Source: Pedobacter sp. AK013 (GTDB taxonomy: Bacteria > Bacteroidota > Bacteroidia > Sphingobacteriales > Sphingobacteriaceae). Taken from it: 64,000 nucleotides of DNA. The notes under the pieces were generated by a model that saw only the letters and a list, made by a program, of their open reading frames with translations, did no database searches and had not been told where the DNA came from. This document shows positions 40,000-47,516 of this stretch, piece by piece (the stretch's first letter is position 1; the number at the start of each line of letters is the position of its first letter). The stretch spans positions 62,001 through 126,000 of the forward strand of contig NZ_JACHCQ010000017.1 of assembly GCF_014205835.1 (NCBI RefSeq). Reading direction: 5' to 3'. Made by a program: the position numbers and the translations under genes.

Positions 40000-40836
40000 T
40001 TAAAACAAATTGAGTTGTGCTGGCTGGTGTAAGCTTGGGTCGAAATTGTAAGCTTCAGGTGTATTTTGCATATTGCTCACATAATATAACGCTGTTTCCT
40101 CATGTCTTGAGGCAACTTTAACAAGAATATCACCGGCAACATTTTTAAAAAGGTTTTCAACCAGCTCCGGGTCGTTATTGTCTTTTGATAAGTGGCTCAG
40201 TAATAAATGACTCATATACGGGGCTTTGTGGTTGATAAAAAGCTCCAGTGCCTGTGCATTGCTTAAGTGGCCGTGCCCGCTGGTAATCCTTCTCTTCAAA
40301 AAATAAGGGTACCGGCCATTTGCCAGCATCTGTGTATCGTAATTAGCTTCCAGGAATGCGGCATGGCAGTTTTTGAAATGAGTAATTAAACGGTCGCATA
40401 CTGTGCCTATATCTGTAAAAACACCAACTCTTACCTCGTTACATTCAACGGTAAAACTATAAGGGTCAGCTGCATCGTGAAATTTGGAAAAGGCAATAAT
40501 TTTTAAGCTGCCAATCTGAATGTGCTGTAAATGATTTAATGAAAAGGTATTGTTTACATCTAAAACTAACCTGCTGCTTTTTAGGGTAGCTGTGCTAATG
40601 TAGACTGGGAGTTTATATTTTTTAGCAAAAACCGCTAGCCCTTTAATGTGGTCGCTATGTTCGTGTGAGATAAAAATAGCTTTTACTTTATTTATCGGTA
40701 AACCCAAGCGGTTCATCCGTGTTTCAACCTCTTTACAGGTTAGGCCAATATCAACCAAAACAGCTTCCTTATCATTACCTACATAGTAACAATTGCCATT
40801 ACTGCCCGAATTGATTGATGTAAAATATAGTGCCAT
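40000..40836 (-). CDS. MBL-fold metallohydrolase, YycJ/WalJ-like
   Basis: This is a cytoplasmic beta-lactamase-fold hydrolase of 278 residues. The metal motif HEHSDH (58-63) follows FTSINSGSNGNCYYVG at the start, the family signature of YycJ/WalJ. A later ANYDTQML and SGHGHLSN supply the remaining metal ligands. YycJ proteins are linked to double-strand exonuclease or DNA-related activity and to cell-wall control in Firmicutes; the role in Bacteroidota is less clear. The gene lies 46 bases downstream of, and in the same direction as, the MarR gene, so it may share its transcript. Confidence 0.88.
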   Translation of the reverse strand: MALYFTSINSGSNGNCYYVGNDKEAVLVDIGLTCKEVETRMNRLGLPINKVKAIFISHEHSDHIKGLAVFAKKYKLPVYISTATLKSSRLVLDVNNTFSLNHLQHIQIGSLKIIAFSKFHDAADPYSFTVECNEVRVGVFTDIGTVCDRLITHFKNCHAAFLEANYDTQMLANGRYPYFLKRRITSGHGHLSNAQALELFINHKAPYMSHLLLSHLSKDNNDPELVENLFKNVAGDILVKVASRHEETALYYVSNMQNTPEAYNFDPSLHQPAQLNLF

Positions 40837-40882
40837 TTTAAGCCTGCAAGATAAGGCTTATTTGACGAAGGAAAAAAGAAAA

Positions 40883-41326
40883 CTATACTCTTGTGCCGTT
40901 ATGTTCTACTAAGCGCGAAAGCAGGGGTAGGAAAGCCTGTATGAGGTTGATTTCTTCCGAAGAAAAGATTTTTTCCATGGTTTGTGCTAACCATTCTTCT
41001 TTTATTTTTCTACTGGCAATAATATGTTTTTCGCCAAGTTTGGTTAAGCCAATAAAAACCTTTCGTTTATCTTCTTCGCTGGGGAAACGTTCCACGCATT
41101 TGGCATCGAACAGGCGGTTGATGATCTGAGAAATAGCCTGTTTTGATACTCTTTCCATGTCTGCCAGCTCTGTAGATAGCATTTTTCCATGTTGTTCGAG
41201 CAGCGACATGGTCAATAATTCGGCGTTACTAAAGTCTGAACTTACATTCTGCTTGCGTAACTGTCTGGTTAGGCGGGTAACAGTGCTTCTTAACTTTGCT
41301 GCAATCTCTTGTGTTTGAGTAGACAT
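40883..41326 (-). CDS. MarR-family transcriptional regulator
   Basis: This 147-residue dimeric winged-helix regulator has its DNA-binding part at about 35-100 (FSNAELLTMSLLEQHGKMLSTELADMERVSKQAISQIINRL, then RFPSEEDKRKVFIGLTKLG as the wing). N- and C-terminal helices form the dimer interface. It is transcribed divergently from an MFS exporter, with 170 bp between, the classic arrangement for a repressor that controls itself and its neighbour. Matching palindromes at both promoters support this. The inducing ligand is unknown. Confidence 0.92.
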   Translation of the reverse strand: MSTQTQEIAAKLRSTVTRLTRQLRKQNVSSDFSNAELLTMSLLEQHGKMLSTELADMERVSKQAISQIINRLFDAKCVERFPSEEDKRKVFIGLTKLGEKHIIASRKIKEEWLAQTMEKIFSSEEINLIQAFLPLLSRLVEHNGTRV

Positions 41327-41333
41327 CTTATTG

Positions 41334-41355
41334 GTAAATAAACTTTACAAATATA
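41334..41355 (-). promoter_or_regulatory. MarR promoter and operator
   Basis: On the minus strand, the -7 box TATATTTG (41348-41355) is followed directly by a 15-bp near-palindrome (41334-41348: GTAAATAAACTTTAC on the plus strand). It matches the sequence at the MFS promoter in 13 of 15 positions when oriented from the -7 box. A repressor bound here would cover the transcription start. Confidence 0.65.
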
Positions 41356-41449
41356 ATATTTTAATTCTATTGGTGAGCTAAATGGTTTTTTAGTTATGCT
41401 TAAATTATGATTCTATTGTGATAAAACCACATGTTTTTTGTTTTAGTGT

Positions 41450-41486
41450 TTGGTTAAAAGTTTTTACCTTTGTAAAGTTACTTTAC
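41450..41486 (+). promoter_or_regulatory. MFS promoter and MarR operator
   Basis: The -7 box TACCTTTG (41465-41472) is a perfect match to TAnnTTTG; the -33 is weak, with TTG at 41450-41452 being too close and TTTG at 41437 slightly far. Immediately after the -7 lies the perfect palindrome GTAAAGTTACTTTAC (41472-41486), the same motif seen at the MarR promoter. Confidence 0.7.
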
Positions 41487-41496
41487 TATTTTAATC

Positions 41497-42726
41497 ATGA
41501 GTATTTTTCGTTCGTTAAAGCATTACAATTACAGGTTATTTTTTACAGGTCAGGCAATTTCATTAATTGGTACATGGATGCAGCGTGTAGCCGTTAGCTG
41601 GTTGGTTTACCGTTTAACGGGATCGGCTTTTTTGCTGGGACTGATTACTTTTTTAAGTTTAATCCCTTCGCTGGTATTGGCGCCATATGCTGGTAGCTAT
41701 GTAGATAGGCATAATAAGTATAAAATATTGGTGATTACCCAGGTAATTCTGATGCTACAGGCTGGTGCCCTGGCCTTAATGATCTGGTTTAAAGTATACG
41801 ATATGTTCTGGATTGCGGCGCTTTCACTGGTTCAGGGTTTGGTAAATGCTTTTGATGTTACCGCCCGCCAATCGTTAATGGTAAATTTGATTGATGATAA
41901 AGAAGATTTACCAAATGCCATTGCGCTCAACTCATCAATGTTTAACGCCGCCAGGCTTATCGGGCCGGCGTTGGCAGGAGTAATTTTGAGTACCTGGGGT
42001 GAGGATATTTGTTTCGTGATCAATTTTGTAAGCTTTATTGCAGTGTTAGGTTGTTTAGTGATGATGAAGCTTAAACTCACTGTGCATCAAAAATCGACGG
42101 AAAATATCTGGACCGACCTGAAAAAGGGGTATGATTACCTTAAATCATCTCCTGATTTGGCCTCTATGGTATTAATGATGGCTGCATCGAGTTTATTGGT
42201 CATTCCTTTTACTACGCTTTTGCCTGTTTTTGCGAAAGATATTTTTAACGGAAATGCCACAACATTTGGGTGGTTTGAAAGCGCTGCAGGACTTGGAGCT
42301 TTCTTTGGAGCCATTTATATGGCTACTTTAAAAGCAGGTCAGAACCTGCAGAAAATAGTAATGATGTCGGGTATTTTGTTAGCCATTTCAGTTGTGGCGC
42401 TGGCTATATCACCATCACTTATTCTGGCTTTAATTTGTACCGGCTCAGCTGCTTTAGGTTTAATGGCACAAACTTCATCCATTAATACCTATTTACAGAC
42501 TCATGCCGACGATGTAATGAGGGGCAGGACTTTAAGTTATTATATTATGGCTTACCAGGGCGTGTTGCCAATCGGAAGCTTATTAATGGGGTACCTTGCG
42601 CATCTTTTCGGTACGCAAGTGGTGGTTGCTTTTGAAGGTGTTGCAGGGTTGTTGATTGTTGCGGCGTTTGTGTATAATGAAAAACACAGGAATCAGTTTA
42701 AGGGTAATGCAATGTCGTTGAATTAA
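41497..42726 (+). CDS. MFS exporter (EntS/DitE-like)
   Basis: This inner-membrane major-facilitator transporter has 409 residues and twelve predicted membrane helices. The N terminus (FRSLKHYNYRLFFTGQAISLIGTWMQRVAVSWLVYRLTGSAFLLG) and the motif A-like GSYVDRHNKYK match the EntS (enterobactin exporter)-like branch of MFS. The substrate could be a drug, metabolite or siderophore. It is divergent from a MarR repressor, and a candidate operator overlaps its start of transcription, so it is likely induced by a MarR ligand, possibly the exported compound itself. Confidence 0.9.
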   Translation: MSIFRSLKHYNYRLFFTGQAISLIGTWMQRVAVSWLVYRLTGSAFLLGLITFLSLIPSLVLAPYAGSYVDRHNKYKILVITQVILMLQAGALALMIWFKVYDMFWIAALSLVQGLVNAFDVTARQSLMVNLIDDKEDLPNAIALNSSMFNAARLIGPALAGVILSTWGEDICFVINFVSFIAVLGCLVMMKLKLTVHQKSTENIWTDLKKGYDYLKSSPDLASMVLMMAASSLLVIPFTTLLPVFAKDIFNGNATTFGWFESAAGLGAFFGAIYMATLKAGQNLQKIVMMSGILLAISVVALAISPSLILALICTGSAALGLMAQTSSINTYLQTHADDVMRGRTLSYYIMAYQGVLPIGSLLMGYLAHLFGTQVVVAFEGVAGLLIVAAFVYNEKHRNQFKGNAMSLN

Positions 42727-42763
42727 TATATCATCTGGATTTTTTTGAATATTGGTATGTGTG

Positions 42764-42836
42764 ATCGTCACCCTGAATTTATTTCAGGGTTTCAATAGAT
42801 AGATAAAGATGCTGAAATAAATTCAGCATGGCAATC
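42764..42836. repeat. Intergenic double-hairpin repeat
   Basis: Two short hairpins, CTGAATTTATTTCAG (42773-42787) and CTGAAATAAATTCAG (42812-42826), are exact reverse complements of each other and so can also pair into one long hairpin. Flanks GATCGTCA and TGGCAATC partly match. An arm of the same repeat (42801-42826) recurs at 35167-35192 with 23 of 26 identities, and a weaker trace occurs at 14881-14908. It is a dispersed repeat that may end transcription of the convergent MFS and LacI genes. Confidence 0.65.
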
Positions 42837-42867
42837 GCGTGTATACGGTGCACAAAATGCAAAACAC

Positions 42868-43887
42868 TTACCCATGCACTACCAGCTTACAATCGACCAT
42901 TATTTTTTGGTAATTCTGAATATCGATTTCTTTATTGATTAATTGTATCAATAACTTAATGGCATTTTCACCTACCGATTCAGGGTTTTCTTCAATAGAG
43001 GCAATAGGGGGTGAATCAAGATAACTGATGAAAGAGGTATTTCCAAATCCTATACACTCAATTTCGCCAAAGTTGGGGTGGTTTATCGATCTCAGGTATT
43101 TTATCGCGTCGAACAGGATAGGCTCTTTAAAAGCCACCAGCGCAGTCGGCATATTTTCCGGATTAGCAAATAAATTCTTAATTGCTGAGATGGTATTTTC
43201 CTTATCAAAATCGGTATAAGCAACCAATTCTGATGAAAATGGCACCTGATTATCTTTTAACGCATTAATGTAGCCATTAAAGCGATCGTGTGTGAAATTA
43301 ATCATTTTCGGACCGCCTAAGTAGGCAATCTTTTGATGTCCTCTGTCTATTAAAAATTTGGTGGCCTGGTAACAGCCCTGAAAAGTATTGCCCAATACTT
43401 TATGGCAGCTTAGGTTAAAACTTGGGTTTCGGGTATAATACACTACTGGAATGCCCATGTTTTCGAACTGGTCTAAATGTGCGAAATCTTGTGTGTGTTT
43501 TGATATGGCCACAATTAAACCGTCTACCCGGCTCCGCAACAACATATTTGCAGATTGGATCTCTTTTTCCAGATCATCGTGAGATTGACTGATGATCACG
43601 TTGTATCCATTTTGTGTAGCAAACTGCTCTACACCATAAATACTTCTGGTAAAAAAATGATCTAAAAGATTGGGTAGGATAATACCAATAATCCGTGATC
43701 TCTTTTCCTTTAAGTTAATAGCTGATTTATTTGGCGTAAAATGTAAATCGCGAGCCATTTCCTGAACACGTTGTTTGGTGTATTCGTTTATGGTTGGGTA
43801 GTTGTTAAGGGCTTTTGATACTGTTGATACTGACATCTTTAACTTCTCAGCCAAGAATTTTAGCGTAACAGGGGTATTGTTCATCAT
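42868..43887 (-). CDS. LacI-family transcriptional regulator of the polysaccharide locus
   Basis: This 339-residue repressor has an N-terminal LacI helix-turn-helix (LKFLAEKLKMSVSTVSKALNN) and hinge helix (NKSAINLKEKRSRIIGIILP). The periplasmic-binding-protein-like ligand domain covers the rest (GIPVVYYTRNP, LGNTFQGCYQATKFLIDRG, IAYLGGP). I start it at ATG 43887 or 43884, as the frame above begins only with TTG. It is divergent from the SusC/D-glycoside hydrolase cluster, and two symmetrical operators lie between. The effector is likely a sugar from the same glycan. Confidence 0.9.
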   Translation of the reverse strand: MMNNTPVTLKFLAEKLKMSVSTVSKALNNYPTINEYTKQRVQEMARDLHFTPNKSAINLKEKRSRIIGIILPNLLDHFFTRSIYGVEQFATQNGYNVIISQSHDDLEKEIQSANMLLRSRVDGLIVAISKHTQDFAHLDQFENMGIPVVYYTRNPSFNLSCHKVLGNTFQGCYQATKFLIDRGHQKIAYLGGPKMINFTHDRFNGYINALKDNQVPFSSELVAYTDFDKENTISAIKNLFANPENMPTALVAFKEPILFDAIKYLRSINHPNFGEIECIGFGNTSFISYLDSPPIASIEENPESVGENAIKLLIQLINKEIDIQNYQKIMVDCKLVVHG

Positions 43888-43930
43888 CTTTTCCAATCTC
43901 AATGCATAGTTAAGAAAAAAAATACAATTA

Positions 43931-43946
43931 TTTCAAACGTTTGAAA
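43931..43946. promoter_or_regulatory. LacI operator O1
   Basis: TTTCAAACGTTTGAAA is a perfect 16-bp palindrome with the central CG typical of LacI-family sites. It lies 44 bases upstream of the lacI-like start, so it can serve autoregulation. Confidence 0.8.
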
Positions 43947-43982
43947 TGAGTTTCAGTTGATTTTATTGCGTTTTAACCTACT

Positions 43983-44019
43983 TTAAAACGTTTTAATCTT
44001 TTAAGCTTTTCTAAATTCG
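43983..44019 (+). promoter_or_regulatory. LacI operator O2 and candidate promoter of the SusC/D operon
   Basis: TTAAAACGTTTTAA (43983-43996) is a perfect 14-bp palindrome, again with central CG. It is 51 bp centre-to-centre from O1, with a third partial site (GCGTTTTAA) near 43970. A TAAATTCG box (44012-44019) resembles the -7 element, so O2 would lie in the -33 region and block this promoter. The promoter call is weaker than the operator call. Confidence 0.55.
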
Positions 44020-44344
44020 TTATCACGAACACTAACTAACCAAATAAACATGATGAAATCTTTACTTACTCGCTTCAGTTTTAAAAGGGCATTTACTGAA
44101 GTACGAGGTTTAGTTGCAAAAACTAATCTCATTTTGTCGCAAAAATATTACATTTCAAAGGTAACATCATACCATTCTCAAGATGCTTAAGCAAAAAGCT
44201 CAAACATTTTCCTAATCACTCATCACGCAGCGGACGGGTAATATTAATACTAAACTAATTGGATGTGTATGGTTACATATCTAGTTATTAAGGGCCGACT
44301 GTGCATTAAATTTTAACAAAATAGATTTAATATTTATTACAATT
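44020..44344. other. Leader region upstream of the first susC
   Basis: This is about 325 bases between the candidate promoter and susC. It contains the 46-codon ORF at 44050-44190 and otherwise AT-rich DNA with no strong hairpin. The long leader may be an untranslated region with regulatory function, but no riboswitch fold is recognisable. Confidence 0.45.
44050..44190 (+). CDS. Short ORF (46 codons) upstream of susC, uncertain
   Basis: The ORF opens with two Met codons (MMKSLLTRFSFKRAFTEV) and ends at TAA 44188-44190. It is basic near its N terminus and has no recognised domain. It lies between the predicted promoter and susC, with a leader-like sequence (CTAACTAACCAAATAAAC) just before the ATG. 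It could be a leader peptide, a small protein or a chance ORF. Confidence 0.3.
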   Translation: MMKSLLTRFSFKRAFTEVRGLVAKTNLILSQKYYISKVTSYHSQDA

Positions 44345-47300
44345 ATGGATAGACTTTACAATTTAAGAAGCACTTTACCATCTGTTGGATTTGAGAAAAT
44401 TCAATGGTTAAAAGTGCTTTATACCTTCACTTTACTTTTTCTGATCAGCGCCTCTTTTACGGCTTTCGCTCAAACAACGGTAACTGGTACGGTAAAAGAT
44501 AACAAAGGGATTACCTTGCCTGGCGTAAGTGTGAGGATAAAAGGAACGCAGATAGGAGCAGTTACAGATGATAACGGAAAATATGCTATTAAAGGTACTA
44601 CAGGAAGCTCAATATTGGTTTTTGTTTATGTAGGGTATGCCACAAAAGAAGTTGCGGTTGCTGGTAAAACTGTAATCAACGTAATCATAGAAGATGATGC
44701 ACAGGGATTGGACGAAGTAATGGTGGTTGGTTATGGTACGCAGAAAAAATCGACCTTAACAGGTGCTGTTGCACAGATCAGCTCAGAAGATATCATGAAA
44801 TCGCCAACGCCGAACCCTACCAATAGCTTAATAGGCCGGCTACCTGGTTTGCAGGCCGTTCAAACCAGTGGGCAGCCGGGGGCTGATGCTTCAACACTTA
44901 AAGTACGTGGAGTGGCCACTTACAATAACTCTTCGGCAATTGTTGTGGTAGATGGGATTGAAAGACCCAGTTTTGCTGATGTAGATCCAAGTGAGATTGA
45001 AACGGTAACCGTTTTGAAAGATGCGGCTTCTACCTCAATTTATGGTATCAGGGGAGCAAATGGTGTAATTGTAATCACCACTAAGCAAGGAAAAATCGGT
45101 AAACCGCGCATTACCTATACGGGGAATGCTGCTTTGCAGACTTATACTGGTTTGGCTGTCGGATTAAATGCTTATGATAATGCCCGCTTGTTAAATCAGG
45201 CTTATAAAAACGACGGTCAGGCTGCACCTTTTGCCGATGATGAGCTACAAAAATTTAAAGACGGATCAGATCCGATCGGTTATCCGGATGTACAGTGGTT
45301 TGATTATTTAACACGTAAATTTTATCCTCAAATTACACACAATATCAATATTAACGGAGGAACAAAAATTGCTAAATATTTTGTTTCTGCAGGCTATTCA
45401 TTTCAGGATGGTATTTTTAAAAAGTTCGATTCTCCTTATGGGATTAACACTGTTCCTAATTTTAGCCGTTACAATTTCCGATCGAATGTTGATTTACAGC
45501 TGAATAAAGACTTTACCGTTGGGATTAAGTTGGGCGGGCGTTTTTCTAACCGTTACCAGCCTTCAGGTTTATTGTCGTCATCGGCATTCTCCTATGATAC
45601 CATTGAAGGGATGATTTCGCGAATTCTCCAGGTTCCTGCTTATGCTTACCCGGTTACTTTGCCTGATGGCAGAATTACAGCAAATCCAAACGTAGGTATC
45701 AACATCTGGAATCCTTATGCTATTTTAACCCGTTACGGAACACGTAATGATGATAGCAATACGATTGAAAGTACGTTTAACCTCGAATATAAATTAGGGT
45801 TTATTACCAAAGGTTTATCGTTTAAGGCCAATTTTGGCTACGATTCTTATTTTGTAAACCAACAGCGTAGAAATGCCAACTGGGCAGCTTATGTTTACGA
45901 CCGTAAATCGGGTGCCATTACCCTTTCTACTGATACGAGGAACCGTGATGAGCCTTTAAGTTCTATTATCAGCGTTACCCAGGGAAGTACAAATTATAAC
46001 TTACAGACCGGTTTTTATTACGACCGCGATTTCGGTAAAAGCAATGTATCCGGTTTAATTTTGGGTACCCGCCAACTGGTACGTACCAATGGGGGTGATA
46101 TTTATACTGCACCGCCAAGAGCTGCACAGGGTGTGGTGGGCAGGGTAACCTACAATTATGCACAAAGGTATTTTGCAGAATTTAATGCAGCTTACAACGG
46201 ATCAGAGAACTTTGCGTTTGATGGTTTCTTAGGTTTCCCAAGTCAGCAATATGGTTTTTTTCCATCATTTTCTGCCGGATGGACCGTCTCAAACGAACCT
46301 TTCTGGAAAAAAAACGATGCAATAACCTATTTAAAATTTAGAGGAAGTTATGGTTTGGTAGGTAACGATCAGGGAATTGGCAGGTTTTTATTCTTAACGA
46401 GTTATACTTCAATCCCAACAACTGTTTTTCCGGCGCTTCAGTTTGGGGCACCAAATTCGCCAACTACTTATCCAACAATCTATATCCCGGATAATGGATT
46501 GGGAAATCCGAAAATTACCTGGGAAACCGGAACAAAACGGAATCTGGGTATGGAGGCACGTTTCTTAAAGGATGCCTTGAAACTAAACGTTGATGTATTT
46601 GATGAAACCCGTAAAGATATTTTAACTTCTCCAAAAGATCAGCTTTTATCGTTCGGACATATTTATCCTTCATTAAACGTTGGCGTGGTTTATAATAAAG
46701 GTTATGAAGTAGAACTGGATTACCAGGGTAAAGTTGACCAGTTTACCTTTGGATTGAACGGACAATTGAGTTATGCCAAGAATATTGTTAAAAACGCATC
46801 AGAACCAGCCGGAACACCCGATGCACAAAAAACAGAAGGTAAACCGGTTGGCCAGTTTATTGGCTATTTAAATGATGGTTTTTACACTTCAGCTGCTGAC
46901 GTGGCTGCTTCTGTTAAACCGCAAGGGGGCACACCGATTCCGGGTGATTTAAAATTTAAAGATTTGAACGGAGATGGTGTGATCACTCCTGATGATAGAA
47001 CATCAATTGGCTATTCGCCAAATCCTGAATACATTTTCAGCATTACACCACGGTTAGCTTATAAAGGCATTACCTTATCGGTAATGTTTCAGGGAGTGGC
47101 ACATGTAAGTTCGAACGTAATTTTAACAGAGCAAAATAACGGACAACAGATGTATCCGTTCATGCTTAATGCCTGGACACCTGAAAATGCTGCTACAGCT
47201 ACATGGCCTGCACTACACGCAAGGGGATATACCGGTTTAAACTACTCACTTAACGATTTTATTCTTCAAAATGCAGCCTACATTAAATTAAGAAATGTAG

Positions 47301-47512
47301 AGTTGGCCTGGACTTTACCACAGGCCTGGACAAGTGCTTTGAAAATAGGAAGCGTAAGGGTGTTTGCAAACGGTCAAAATCTATACACATGGACAAAGTT
47401 TAAAATGTATGTAGATCCGGAAAACCTGAACACCGTTAACCAAACTTTCCCGCTTCAATCGCTTTATCCATCATCTAAAGTTTTCAATCTTGGTGTTAAC
47501 GTTAATTTTTAA
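44345..47512 (+). CDS. SusC/RagA-family TonB-dependent transporter 1
   Basis: This is an outer-membrane oligosaccharide importer, 1055 residues, with a signal peptide preceded by a long N region (cleavage near AFAQ, about 43). A carboxypeptidase-regulatory domain follows (TVTGTVKDNKGITLPGVSVRIKGT), then the SusC-type VVGYGTQKKSTLTGAV TonB-box region and a plug with IVVVDGIERPSFADVD and SIYGIRGANGVIVITTKQ. A large beta barrel ends in LGVNVNF. It starts the polysaccharide utilisation locus, controlled by the divergent LacI regulator. It pairs with SusD 1, whose ATG lies four bases after its stop. Confidence 0.95.
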   Translation: MDRLYNLRSTLPSVGFEKIQWLKVLYTFTLLFLISASFTAFAQTTVTGTVKDNKGITLPGVSVRIKGTQIGAVTDDNGKYAIKGTTGSSILVFVYVGYATKEVAVAGKTVINVIIEDDAQGLDEVMVVGYGTQKKSTLTGAVAQISSEDIMKSPTPNPTNSLIGRLPGLQAVQTSGQPGADASTLKVRGVATYNNSSAIVVVDGIERPSFADVDPSEIETVTVLKDAASTSIYGIRGANGVIVITTKQGKIGKPRITYTGNAALQTYTGLAVGLNAYDNARLLNQAYKNDGQAAPFADDELQKFKDGSDPIGYPDVQWFDYLTRKFYPQITHNININGGTKIAKYFVSAGYSFQDGIFKKFDSPYGINTVPNFSRYNFRSNVDLQLNKDFTVGIKLGGRFSNRYQPSGLLSSSAFSYDTIEGMISRILQVPAYAYPVTLPDGRITANPNVGINIWNPYAILTRYGTRNDDSNTIESTFNLEYKLGFITKGLSFKANFGYDSYFVNQQRRNANWAAYVYDRKSGAITLSTDTRNRDEPLSSIISVTQGSTNYNLQTGFYYDRDFGKSNVSGLILGTRQLVRTNGGDIYTAPPRAAQGVVGRVTYNYAQRYFAEFNAAYNGSENFAFDGFLGFPSQQYGFFPSFSAGWTVSNEPFWKKNDAITYLKFRGSYGLVGNDQGIGRFLFLTSYTSIPTTVFPALQFGAPNSPTTYPTIYIPDNGLGNPKITWETGTKRNLGMEARFLKDALKLNVDVFDETRKDILTSPKDQLLSFGHIYPSLNVGVVYNKGYEVELDYQGKVDQFTFGLNGQLSYAKNIVKNASEPAGTPDAQKTEGKPVGQFIGYLNDGFYTSAADVAASVKPQGGTPIPGDLKFKDLNGDGVITPDDRTSIGYSPNPEYIFSITPRLAYKGITLSVMFQGVAHVSSNVILTEQNNGQQMYPFMLNAWTPENAATATWPALHARGYTGLNYSLNDFILQNAAYIKLRNVELAWTLPQAWTSALKIGSVRVFANGQNLYTWTKFKMYVDPENLNTVNQTFPLQSLYPSSKVFNLGVNVNF

Positions 47513-47516
47513 TAAG

